Positions 9,841 to 21,219 of a stretch of 64,000 bases of DNA are shown here, piece after piece. This DNA is from Lineus longissimus (lineage: Eukaryota; Nemertea; Pilidiophora; Heteronemertea; Lineidae): positions 1,118,501 through 1,182,500 of the forward strand of contig NC_088315.1 of assembly GCF_910592395.1 (NCBI RefSeq), written 5' to 3'. The stretch's first letter is position 1; each line of letters begins with the position of its first letter. The notes beneath the pieces were generated by a model, which saw nothing but the letters and a program-made list of their open reading frames with translations, ran no database searches and was not told the DNA's origin. The position numbers and the translations under genes were made by a program.

Positions 9841-11654
9841 GACTCTGCGTCAAACAACATGCCAGTGACTGTCGCGGAGAGGTGGTTGGTCGAGGGTGTG
9901 TCAATATCGACAGGTTGTGCCCGTATATAACTCAGTGTACATGTATATTGCTGCTACTATCGTAATCTATAGTTCAGTTTGTAGTATTATCCACTCCAGA
10001 AGAATCTGCCGGCGGAAACAGAACAGTGTGGTCTTGTCGGATCTCTTTCTCCGACAAATCTGAACATCAAATCCTTTCGATTATAGTCAGGAATAGATCA
10101 GCGCAACTTTCCTTTTGTTTAATGATTGGCTGATCGCCACCCCATGTATCACCAGAAACAAGGGAGTGTCGGATCAGATCTTCAAGAAACTACCATAAAC
10201 TGGTGTTTAGGTCGAATGTTGAAGTTGGCCTACATTATGTAGGCCCACTTCAAGATTCGAGTGATGCAATCCATAACTTGGCAAAGGAATGTTTGATAAG
10301 GAGTTGACATCTTAATCGAGATGAACCAGGATTTAGACTAAAGTCCAAATCACGCTATTGTGATTCCGGGCGCCTTCGATTTATAAGACAATGGCATATT
10401 TTGATACTATTGGTAACGATCCAAACGATGTACGACATGTACATGTACAACGATACACTCTGAGAGCATGATCATGGTAGAAGAAGACGGGAATTTTTAT
10501 GGCTTCGCGGCGTGACCGGGTGGACCAGAATTTAGTCCGGTCTCTTGGTTCGTAAGACAAGTCCCGGGTAGGGGCAAACTAATATATTTCCGTTCGTCGT
10601 AATACATGAAGCTGTAGTGTACATACTGGAAGATTGTAGCGATTCAATAAAAATGACGAGATTCAAGAATTAACAATGGTAAACATTAGATGACGGGGAA
10701 TTGACCAATGTGGACCGGATTCAACCTGAATTACCCCAATTCTACTTCTCTTCAGATATAAGACAATAACAATTCAAATATAGGCGTACTCGAAAATTAC
10801 ATCTAATCATTTGAGCAAGATCAACCGGACAGGATTTGATCTCATGACCGCCATGGACTGGGATTTGACCTCGTATCGTACCGTGTCAAGTAGGCCTAAT
10901 ATACTCGTAACAGGATCACATCAACAGCAAACCGAAATCAGCGCCTCTAGTGTAAAGTGTCAGTTTTGAGAAATCATTCAATTCAAAATTCACGGCAAAA
11001 ATAAAATTTCCATTGGCGCCCAATCGGATTTGGACACAAAACGCTCAAGAAGGCATGACAGTGAAATGGTGGTTCTGAATTGTCCTAATAGGTAACCGGT
11101 GTGTAGCCACTATTTCCCAGAAATGCATCCTCTTGCAATGAAACAGGGCCTACAGCATGTAAGCCCTATCCTCCTCAAGCATTTTTCGGAGAATGTATGT
11201 ATCGAGTGAAATGGGCATCTTTTAACCGTACCAATCTGCCACCAGCAGACGCGACGCGTGGCTTGTTATCGATCCATGGGGGATGCTATACTTTATATAA
11301 CTGCTGTAGCCGCCATGACTGCAGCCAGCGCTGTATGACCATACACAGCTGATACAGCTGATGATGTGTGCATGGAGCCACATGCTTAGGTGATTCTAGC
11401 AGAGGTACCGGTAATTGATGTTCGGGTGAGTAACCAGCCTAGTATCTGGACATGTTGATGTGTGCGAAGTTCGGCATGTGAACACAAATCTGATATGCAG
11501 GTTGAGCTTCAATATTTACTACGATCCGGATGGGTAAACACTCATTGATAGGTTTGTTTGAGAAAGATAGGAATCAATCGAATATAGCACAGCGTTCTTT
11601 TTGATATATGTAGTTTATCATTTCGAGGGAGAAGCCTAGCAATAGCCTACTAGG
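9841..11654. other. 3' flank of dioxygenase gene, intergenic
   Basis: No gene supported. A possible distal polyadenylation signal AATAAA lies at 10646-10651, about 800 bp after the dioxygenase stop. Palindromic TACATGTACATGTA-type runs occur near 9481 and 10435. No ORF of note. Confidence 0.5.
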
Positions 11655-12268
11655 CCTTTTTACACGGTGCTGGTTCAAGACAACCCTCCAGAACCGTCAC
11701 GAGGCGTGTTCGGTTCAGGACGGTTCATTTCGCTTTTACACGGGGACGGTTCGACGATCTGGCCTCGATCCGGCTCCAGGCCGGTTCGTCACTAACATCG
11801 TCAATTGGTGGCGCTGATCAATCCTGCTGGCGGTGGAGCTACGAAAATATCACAACAACAAATAATACAAAATGGTTTACGATGGCGCCGGTGAGATGCT
11901 GAGTTTTTGCTTTGTACACAGCATTTGTATGGAAAGAAAGCTCTTGCTCTCGATAAATTGAAGATTTCACAGCAGTTTCTTTCCGCGGAAAATTTCATGC
12001 CAGGAACACGGCAGCTATTCCCGCGAATGACGTCACGCGAGTACCGTGTGCAAACCGGCTCGGAGCCGGTTCGCTTTTACACGCATAAATAAACCCTCCT
12101 CCACCGGCCTACACCGGCCTGCACCGACCCGAGACCGGCGATCGGAACCCGCCTCGGACCAGGAGGGTTCAGGACGGTAGGTTCGCTTTTACACGAGGGA
12201 AAATAAACCGGCTGGTACCTGAACTAGTCTCGATCCGGCTTGAACCCGCACCGTGTAAAAACGCTATT
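11655..12268. mobile_element. MITE-like TIR element, about 610 bp
   Basis: The left end begins TTTTTACACGGTGC and continues TGGTTCAA; the right end is its reverse complement with one mismatch over about 22 bp (TTGAACC, then GCACCGTGTAAAAA). Inside, GGTTC(G/A) and CGCTTTTACACG motifs recur near 11700-11770 and 12060-12200, giving subterminal repeats. It encodes no transposase and is much more GC-rich than its flanks. The target-site duplication is not clear, so the superfamily cannot be named. Confidence 0.75.
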
Positions 12269-13660
12269 GATTGATGGTAAGTGCGTGTATTGTAATTGCC
12301 GTCTATGATCTAGGCCTATATACATTTGTGTACTCTTAATATCTTTGACAGTGCATTTAGACTACATAATGCAGTGCAGTGGGCCTACGTTTAGTTTATC
12401 ACTGCAGTGTATGCGCATATGTATTCACAGGCCATCGTATATCATCAAATGATAGATAAAGCAGGTCATAATGAAGAATGACTTTTGCCTAACATTTTGG
12501 ATGAACGAGTGTTATGTTAGTAACGCAGCTCGGATCAAATTTCAGTTGTAATCAGCGCCTCTAGTATCAAGATTGCAAATCTGGATGATGTGAACCTCAC
12601 TTGATTACCATGGTAACAGCATAAGAAACTGGCTCTAGGAAAATCTTCTGCCGACTTAACATAACCATATTTCTACCCAGTCAAGCCAACTTAAGAATTT
12701 AGTATGAAGCCCGTGGCAGCCGAGATGGTTTCCCTAATGAAAGGTCTTGGTGGGGTATCTACCCGTCGATACACTTGTTTTTTTCAAAGACTCTAAAAAA
12801 GGCAAAGTACACCGTATGGTGCTTTTGTCGTCAATGACATAATCCCTAACAAGGCGATTTTCGCTGAGAGTCTATACATGTAGCATCAGATGAACACATG
12901 AAACAATAATATGAATAATTGGTCACCTCCATGTGCCATTATTGACCAGCATACAGCTGGGCATGGTCCACATAATGCCGCTGTCATCAACAATTCCATC
13001 TTAAATCATCGGAATCGTTATACAAACTTCAAATTAGCTCTACAAAATAAAATAACGAGCATCGGATCCCAGTGATGAGACGATTCATATTGTGCACTTT
13101 TTTCCCGACCGCAGGCTACCCTTTTCACCAGGGGTTGATATATAGCGAAAGGCGCAGTTAATTGAAAACCACCGGTGGGTTGCATAAGGAAAGTGCTCGA
13201 CCCCCGACTTCAATAGACTCGTTGACCAGTCGGCGCTGACCAGAGGGTCGTGAGGTTCCATGGACTACGACTTCAGTAGCCTAGAAGGGCTTAACTATTC
13301 GTTGAAATAGTGAATTTATCCTTTATTTCATGCAATTCAAGGTCTGTGGTACACTTCGACCTGCCTGCACGACGGTTAATGTACTAAAGTTAGTACCCCG
13401 GCATGTTGATAATGAAAGGTGAGGCCATTATTTGCCAATAATGAGAGCGTATTAGATTACTACATAATTTATGTAAGATGGCTTGCAGCTGTCACAGAGC
13501 GACACCAGCTGACCGCGCGACAGGCCCACATCTCTCATATACGCGTATCTTGGTTTAGTCGATTAAGGCCTTGGCATGAAATGAGGAGTCCAGTCCAGCA
13601 GTCCAGTCCAGCAGTTAAGAAGTGGCGTTCATACCTGTACACAGGTAGGCATCCACAACG
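12269..13660. other. Intergenic, nothing recognised
   Basis: No coding, RNA or repeat signal that I can support. Confidence 0.4.
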
Positions 13661-13665
13661 CAGGG

Positions 13666-13882
13666 CTAATATAATCCGGGAGGGGAGCGACTTTTATTCA
13701 ACATGCTGGGTACAACATATGGGGTACAATGATTTGAATATGTTGTGGGATATAGTACGCCTACCTTAAACTTAAGAATGTGGTTTTCTTGGTCAGGTAG
13801 ACGTACTCTATCCCACAACATATTCAAATCATTTGTACCCTGCATGTTGAATAAGAGTCGCTCCCCTCCCGGACTATATAAG
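13666..13882. repeat. Long inverted repeat (foldback hairpin)
   Basis: A left arm at about 13666-13765 (including GGGAGGGGAGCGACTTTTAT and GATTTGAATATGTTGTGGGA) is matched by an inverted right arm at about 13795-13882 with a few mismatches and one small deletion. The spacer is about 30 bp. The RNA of either strand would form a long stable hairpin. It looks like a foldback MITE; the ORF across the left arm (13419-13769) is not coding in my view. Confidence 0.8.
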
Positions 13883-14588
13883 CTTTTTTCCGAGGTTTCG
13901 CGGGGAGGCGCATTATGACTGTAGCGCCGGGGTTAGTGAAACTCGGGCCAATTATTTCTTACTCATCGGACGGAAGGTTATCTAGCCCGATGCAACTGAT
14001 AGCTTCTCTGACAACAGAGGCGAGTCACCGTGCTCGTCTTTTATCAATCCTCCCTTTCCATGTTGCACATTAATTGTGCGCGGATTTCCAGTGACCGCTT
14101 GTAAGATCTGTTTAGATACGCTTGTAGCCAACTGCCAATGATCGGTGGCATTGTCATTGACCCTTCGCGCATTTGGCAACAGCTTATTTATTCTCACATA
14201 GTTGAAACATCTGCTGACCCATCCAGAGGTCAGGTTTTTTGGATACTCCTACCACGTATACAAAATACGTTTGAAATATTGAGAGGCGGAGTATATTGAG
14301 AATCACTCTGGTGGCGGCTGACCTGGCCTTGAGGACCAGGATTATAGTGACGCTGAAGTATTTATACCGTAACCCTTTTCCCAAACTGCTCTCGCCATAT
14401 CTGTACCAGCACACCCAATGTTGAAGAGATCAAGCCCATCATCAGCTGCATGTCGATACAAGTTTTGGAGTCTCTTGGACTTACAGTATGTAGTTCGAAG
14501 AAAGCGACGGAGTGTTCAGAATGTCTCCACCTTGATGTTCCACAGTCGGCTGATCCATGTTCTGTGATTTCTATCATTTCAGATCAAG
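13883..14588. other. 5' flank of fukutin-like gene
   Basis: No gene supported; probably holds the promoter and 5' UTR of the gene starting at 14589. No canonical TATA box that I would defend. Confidence 0.4.
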
Positions 14589-15978
14589 ATGAAGACCCCT
14601 CACCACATCAAAGAGTCGCTGGTGGTCTTTATCTTATGGGCAGTGGTGACGTACATACTGTGTGTATACTGGAGTAGACAGCGACCTGTCATCGTGATCA
14701 TCAATGAAAGTAAGTCGAATCAACCCACCTTCGTTCGTCTGCAGTGTTTAAATGTCGCCCCCAGGTGGAAGAAAGAAATCATGGCCGAATTACAGTCATT
14801 TCAGAGTCAGAGCGATGAGAGTGGTAGATACTACAAGTAGTTCGATACCAACCCACATTGTTCAATCGAAAGGGACAATAGGTAATGTAGAAACTCTTTT
14901 GTATTAGGCCTGTGTGTGCGAGTCAGTGCGTGCCGGCGTGAGTCAGTGCGTGCCCTTGATAATGCGTCTGTATTCTTCACGATATATCTACATGTACCTT
15001 CTTCTTTCAGGTTTTTATATAAAGTCGGGGTTCAAGCACCAGCCACGGGCGCAGTCAAAAGCTAGCGAGGCCGAGCCGTGGCGGCATGGAGCTTCAACAA
15101 AAGAAGAGAAAAGTGTTCACCCGTTTCCCTTCTTCGAGGAAAACGTGACGGACTGCCATCGATCAGCGATTGGAGTAAACAAGCCACGTGGTACCAACGG
15201 CAAGGGTGTGGGGTATGGGCGCCAGTGGCCGTTGATGCGATGCAGTGGTCACACGAGTGTAACGGAGACCTTGTGCAAAGTCCTCGCAATGCAACTCCAG
15301 GAGTGCGAACGTCAGCAGCTGCTTCAAATTGTGGACGCCTTTCAACAGTTTGCGAAATCGAAACAGTTGGTGTATTTCATGGGGAAGAAAATGTTATTAG
15401 GATCTTGGCGCCATCACGGTCTCATCCCGTATGAACGAGATTTGACGATATTTGTTAGCAGTAAAAACAAAATGGACGTTATCAAACATTTCTCTGGATT
15501 AAATGCTCTCAAGATGAAAAACCTTGACACGAGCTCACTAAGACTTTCCCCGAAATCACCTATTCGTCTCCACAACACAACATATGTAGACATTCTGTTT
15601 TTCGAAGAAAATGGAACACATGTTTTTCATATGTCATCAAATGATACCTCGTACCTCATAAAGAAAACCCTTGTCTTCCCAACTCACATGAGGCCTTTTG
15701 GTCCTTTTGACCTTTCAGCTCCCAAATCGTCTGCTGTGATTCTGTTCGAATTATTTGGTGATGCTGACATGTGTGGAAGCTATAGTGCCAAAGTGCCGTG
15801 CTCGGATCTTAAAGGTTATGTCGCATTCGTTTTCCGACGCGTAGCGGAGTTCATGGGGCCAATCGAAGAGAGGCTGGGCTGGGGTAATCTTAGTTTACAG
15901 TTTGAATTTCCGAGAGAAGACATTCACTCTGTTTCAGTCAACCCTTTCACATTGAAATTGCCGAAACATAGCAATTGA
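14589..15978 (+). CDS. Fukutin/LicD-like type II membrane protein
   Basis: Two coding exons, 14589-14709 and 15011-15978, join in phase 1 to 362 residues. The donor is AAA|GTAAGT and the acceptor TTCTTTCAG. Exon 1 encodes a short N-terminus and a signal anchor (about residues 10-28, SLVVFILWAVVTYILCVYW), giving the type II Golgi/ER topology of ribitol-phosphate transferases. A spacer leads to the LicD-like core at about residues 150-260: YFMGKKMLLGSWRHHGLIPY then ERDLTIFV, where LicD proteins have a G-T-x-L-G-x-x-R-x-x-x-(F/L)-I-P-(W/Y) motif and an Asp cluster. A second conserved strand (TYVDILFFEE) follows. The usual acidic D-D-D-I-D cluster is reduced to E-R-D-L-T, so catalysis may be altered or lost. 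It is shorter than vertebrate fukutin or FKRP, about 460-500 residues. A LicD-like family member is likely; orthology to fukutin itself is not established. Confidence 0.75.
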
Positions 15979-17367
15979 AACTGATCTAGATTCAAAGTGT
16001 GTGTATGTATCAAATCGAACGCGATAGCATATTTCCTTAAGGCTGTCCTTAGGAAATGAGATGAGAGTACGAATCTTGACCAAAAATGCTGTGTCGGCGT
16101 GGTTTAGCCGGTTGTTGGGTGTCTCTTTCACTTAAGCCTTTTTTACACTGTATTGCATGTAATATAGGTCTTATGTACCCGCCAATCAGCTATAGCTGTA
16201 ATTAGCGTCTAGATAGTATCTTTGAAACACCGTGAATATGCATTATGGTGGGTCGGGAGGCTACAGGTAAGAGCCGCGTTGGTCGGATTATGATAGACGA
16301 TTCATTGGATTGGGAGCGACATTATCACTATCAGGTACCAGACTTGAAACCTTGAGCACCCCGCAAAAGAGAGATTTGTGTCTCCTCGACGAGCAGTGGT
16401 CCCCAGCCTGAACAGACGCAGACGGGATATGCGTAGTGCTCACTATTGCTTTGTTTGTATTAGGACCGATGACCAGGAGAGGTATTCCTTCCTCGCTGAA
16501 CATTTCCCTCTTCCAAGGACAACGAGCACATCTATGTCATTCTCTGATACATGTACATATTGTCACGGTTACCGGTAATTCTGATGCCGTACGATACTCA
16601 AAGGGGCATTGAATATTGACTTATACGATTTCTCAGTGCACGGTGCCAACATGTAAAACTGTTACCCGTATTACAGTGCCTGGGTTTTGTAAAAAAGTTT
16701 ACGTTCCAGCATTTTGTTCGAGTATAGTTTTTGAGTTGTTTTCACCATGTTTACTCCGATCTTTATCAGAAACAACAAAATATTGTTTATCATTCAGGAT
16801 GTTTATCATTTTTGTCTGACACTTCTTGTGTGTGTTTTTCCGAGTAACGGCGTTGTGTATGTCAATGAACAAAAGAAACCCAGCTAACTACTTTTACAAA
16901 TAAACCGTACTGTACCACATGTCTCTCAATATCAACAACATGTTTTGATGAGCAGCAATCTCGATCTATAGTTTTGTTTGTGGAGGCGACAAACGCCCTT
17001 GAATTTTTGCTTGTCTCAACATAATAAAACACCACAGACACTTGGTTGTTTTTGTTTTGTTGCTAAAAACCAACAAGATTCGTTGGTAAATAAATTCGGT
17101 ACATACTGATCAGAAAATCCATTTGATTCAATGGGGGTGTCAACCGGATTGAGACATTTGCGGGTGATACATTTAACAAGACTGCACAACATTTTAGGCG
17201 AGAAAATGAAGCAGGTTCTGTCGGATGAAATGGTGGACTGCAGGCAAAGTTTATAGAGATTTTGTTCGATTCTGCCCAACGGTTCTGTCAACTGAGCGGG
17301 AGATGCAACCAGGCTGCCCTGCATCGTCATCATTAACATCCATGTAGCTAAGAGTCGACGGCGAACT
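15979..17367. other. 3' UTR/intergenic after fukutin-like gene
   Basis: A polyadenylation signal AATAAA lies at 16899-16904 and another at about 17020. On the minus strand, 17378 to 17016, a 120-codon frame starts with a signal-peptide-like stretch (RRRLLATWMLMM) and has several Cys residues. It overlaps the predicted first exon of the next gene, and I do not call it. Confidence 0.4.
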
Positions 17368-18735
17368 ATGACGTACAAATACGTCTATGGATCTCCATCC
17401 CCGGGGAAGGGTTTTTCCTACCAGCACTTCACTGCCTACAGTGTCACCCTTGAACAACCAGGATCGGAGTTTGGAGTCAAATCTCTACTCCATTGTGTAG
17501 TGATTTGTGCCGTTTTGGTGAAATGTAAAGTGGCGCGATTTTTTGCCCCGACCTTTACGTGCCGAGTGCAAATCTTAAAATATTACTGCATCGCAAAGTT
17601 CCGGAGGTCGCATCAACCCAATTTGTTTATGAAAGGTAGGGCAATGTTCGTGTGTGAAGGTTATCTATACTCATGTGTTATTTTAGTATTCTCTTTGTGT
17701 TTGTCTCTCTACTCCATTTCTTCCTGAATAGATTACACAGGCAGAGAATCCTACACCAAGGCGAGGTTGGTAATCGGAGGAGCTGCCCTGAAGCTGCCGA
17801 AACCTGGCGACGAACTGACAGTTGCCGAGGCTTTCTATTTCCTCGATAGTCAACGTGCCATGATTGTTTATCACACCAACTCGACAGTTATTGGTTTGGT
17901 TTTCAAACTGCTTTGCAGCCAAACGAAGAAAAAGTATGTTCATATAAAAACTGTCAAGAGTGATAAATATGCAGGAAATGGAATTCTTAAGTTTGTGAAA
18001 AGTCCGCCCTTGATTGGAAAATGGGGAGCTGATGCTGTTTTTATTACTATTGGGGTCGTGGGGAAAAGGCGTAGGTGGTCTTTTATCTACGTCTCAGGAA
18101 AGGAACATTTGGGCAACGTACAAAAGGAGCATGATCAGTATTTTTCGACCGTTAAAAAGCTGTTATTTACCCCAGCCAAAAATGGGGCATACTGTTGTCA
18201 AATGATGACCTCGCAATCGGGTAGATCAGTTAGCCTCATCTTTGAAATAGCTTATTATGACGTTATTATACGCCTGCTGGGAAATGGCGAATCAGTTTTG
18301 TTCGTGAAGCACAGACAACTTGCGATCAGACCTCTGTCCGAGTCTGAATCATATTGCTCAAACATGTTCATACACGAAGGCACCGCGATCATTATTGGGC
18401 TACATCGCTATTACAGGAAATTACAAATAATTCGATACTGGCCGAATGGTCGTATCTTTTCTGATTTACTACTGGAACGGCCCGGACGCCTGTATGGGTC
18501 GCTTTGGACAGTACTGGACGAGACGCGACAACGAGTCGTGGTCGTATCGGCATTAGGTGTAATCCTCGAGATGTGGTGGTCTGAAGGCCAAATCAAATTT
18601 GCCGAGTTTCGTTGTCGTCTTCAGAAAAGACAATTAACAAGAAAAAGACTTAGCTTTTTCATTGACGAGGATGCTTGGTTGTTATGGTGGTCATTGGGCG
18701 ACCAGCAGAGTTTCCAGGCTTACCTTCCCGTGTAG
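17368..18735 (+). CDS. Unrecognised 423-residue protein, two exons
   Basis: Exon 17368-17635 (donor AAAG|GTAGGG, phase 1) joins exon 17732-18735 (acceptor CCTGAATAG) in frame, giving 423 residues. The second exon is the firm part: 334 codons of well-mixed protein-like sequence. I recognise no family. Its C-terminal half has repeated strand-like blocks (ESVLFVKHRQLAIRPL; TAIIIGLHRYYRKLQIIRYW; RQRVVVVSALGVILEMWW) spaced about 45 residues, as in beta-propellers, but no WD, kelch or NHL signature is clear. The first exon is basic and Cys-containing and less certain; an alternative upstream exon is possible. It lies head to tail behind the fukutin-like gene. A polyadenylation signal AATAAA lies at 19096-19101. 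Confidence 0.55.
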
Positions 18736-19830
18736 CGGGCGGGGTCAGAGGGGCCCCTTTACAATCATTAGGGATAAACTGTGGCTATTGAGACAGAGTT
18801 GAAAGAGGAAACTGAACGACTGGAGAGAAGTACAATATGAACAGCTTTTATACCACCCCTATAGAACGGGATTACTGACGGAGGTCCTAACTTCACTCTC
18901 GTATCGAAATGGAAGAAAGCACTGATTTATATATAGTATTATGAAGTTTGGCATTTACGTCCTTCATCTGTAATCAAGACCTGTCGGTACAACGTGATAT
19001 CCATACCGTATATCGACATGGCCGTCTCCGATCCCCTATCCCCAAAGCAGCAATATGGCCCGTAAAAATGATCAATGTTTGCTGAATGAACTGCCAATAA
19101 AGGTATTCCCGTGTGATGATGAGGTAGACATTGGCTATGAGTTTTATGAGATGTTCCGCGCATTTCGGGCGACGATCGTGCCAGCGTAATATGATGATGC
19201 ACTGGGGTATTGCCCTGCACGGTACACGCTCGTTTAAAGCGCCAACGGGCGACTTTTGTCTACAAAATGATCTCGTTTCAGTGCCCGTAAAATCCGTAAT
19301 CGCTGTATTTAATATTGATTGCAGGGTTGCTGTGGTCACCGCTTCTGGTCGCAGGCACCTCCGTTAACCACCGCGAACGAGCGATTTCTTTCGTATAAGA
19401 TTGTGGTCGCGCAGCGATTTAATCGCTCGTTTGCGGGACGCTTTAGTTATACTGACTAAGAGGATCCAAGTCTTGCCAACACAAAACCCGTCCCCCCCCC
19501 CATGTTTCACTTTGGTGATATCGACCTACTGATATTACGTTTCATCAAAGTGATATCATCTATTGATGCTGCGACTATACATGTAACTTCGGAAACTGAG
19601 GCGAGGCGACGTAGCACAGATCATCCAGGGTCGCCCCAATGACAGGTCAACGGAACACGACTAGTTGATTAACATTTCAGATGTCGTTTTTGCCGGAGTA
19701 ACATTTTCTAGAAATGAAACATATTACCTTGCATAACGATATTCGAAAATGTGGAAAATGTCAAAGTAATCCAGAGCACGTCATGCCGACGGCAGGGGAA
19801 GGGGAAAGACAAGTCGCAGTCTATCTACAA
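18736..19830. other. 3' flank, intergenic
   Basis: Contains the polyadenylation signal at 19096-19101. Both strands show frames of 80-120 codons at 18939-19367 that lack any recognisable motif. A C-rich run lies near 19491-19501. Confidence 0.4.
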
Positions 19831-19949
19831 TAGTGAGGTTTTACAACCACCAGGTTAGGCCCTACGACGACGTTATCTATTGTGTGAGTTCCCCGAACAA
19901 TAGATAAACGTCGTAGTAGGGCCTAACCGGGTGGTTGCGAAACCTCACT
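19831..19949. repeat. Short foldback hairpin element
   Basis: TAGTGAGGTTT at the left and AAACCTCACTA at the right are the ends of arms of about 53 bp with few mismatches (shared core GGTTAGGCCCTAC, ATCTATTG), separated by a loop of about 12 bp. The compact, closed palindrome fits a MITE or foldback element. Confidence 0.8.
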
Positions 19950-20018
19950 AAGCAGTGGCGGACGTAAAGGAAAGACTGGTGTTTGAAGGTCGCCAGTGAT
20001 TGGAGATTGTTTACTTAA

Positions 20019-20592
20019 AGCTGACATGTATGCATAAAACCCTGGCGAAAGCACGAATGCCCGTCCGCCATGTTTCAAAACGCCCTCAGTAGATATGATG
20101 ACTACCATCCGGCCGCAGTGGCGCTACCGTATTCACCAACAGAGCACTGAATGTGGTGGACAGATATGAGCATCACATCGGACCTCTCACTACCAATGTT
20201 TGAAATCGAATGCCACCTCATCAGACAGTTCCTCACTATACGCATGGTTTTAATACTAGCAACGCGGGAAATTGTTTTGCATCTTTAAAACTCGAAAAAT
20301 AGCTGCGTGCTCTTATAATCACAGGGTGTCATGTTCATCTCCTAGTGATGTTTCTTATGAATACACTTTGCCAATATTGTACAAGGGCAAATTTTAAAGG
20401 CCACTTTGAAACTGAAAATGGTACAGAATGGCTCCAAACACCCTTCTGTCAAGTTTGCATGTGAAATGAAAAACTGAAATAATATGTTTGTTTCTACCAA
20501 TCGCTTCATGGCATAGTGGGTAAGATGGTAAGGATGATGTGGCCAATGTTCCGAGTTCGAAACCGCCCGAGGAAAATTTTTCCTTTTTTCTT
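20019..20592 (+). repeat. tRNA-like composite repeat, copy 1
   Basis: About 575 bp sharing high identity with 36659-37262 in the same orientation (for example GGCCGCAGTGGCGCTACCGT and GAAATTGTTTTGCATCTTTA in both). Near its 3' end is a tRNA-like unit: A box TGGCATAGTGGG at 20509-20520 and B-box-like GTTCGAAACC at 20555-20564, followed by a T-rich tract resembling a polymerase III terminator. The tRNA-like part is at the right end instead of the left, so this is not a simple SINE. Confidence 0.75.
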
Positions 20593-21219
20593 TTCACGAA
20601 AAGGAAAGTACATGTAACATCAAGGCTCTCTTTATAGATTCCGCTACCGAGTAATCCAAACAAGCTGTATTGATATCACGGTGCGCGATGACTACGGTTG
20701 GTGACCTCTCGTGAAGTACTTCAGAATATGATCTATTTTTATGGCATTCAGAAAACATGGACTCCTTGACTTTAGAACACTTTGTGGCATTGATTAACAG
20801 TTAAGATATTAGACAGCCAAATAGATAATCCAGCGTATTTTGTTTTGTTGACGTGATGACCATACATGTACGTCCGCTTGCTCATACTCAAGCACATACA
20901 ATACAATGTACACGCTGACGTGTTTCTCCTCTTCTTCTGTACGAAAATGATGCTGAGTCGTCACGTCAGAAAGTTACTAGTTTCAAATTCAAATATAAAG
21001 ATTGATGGAACTAACATGCCTTTAACTTGAAGAAGAAGGTCACTCGATCAATAACGTGTCAATCACCAATATTTTTGATTCAATTTGACCCTCTTCCTTT
21101 TTAATCAATACTAGAGTAATAAAATCGGAAGTATATGATTTTCCGTGGAAGAAACGCCTTCTCTTGAGAAATAGATCGCAGTTGACTTTAACTCAAGGAT
21201 AATTCTTGCTCGCTACCGA
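20593..21219. other. 5' flank of mosaic lectin gene
   Basis: AT-rich; presumably holds the promoter and 5' UTR. TATAAAG at about 20993 is 220 bp ahead of the ATG and could be a TATA box, but nothing else supports it. Confidence 0.35.

Noticed and set aside
17016-17378. Minus-strand frame with a signal-peptide-like start
   Set aside because: Overlaps the better-supported plus-strand exon 17368-17635 only at its end, but lacks a family or polyadenylation signal; Cys spacing matches no toxin or hormone family I know.
20502-20575. Functional tRNA gene
   Set aside because: A and B boxes are present but the stems do not pair and an almost identical unit recurs at 37178, so it is a dispersed repeat.
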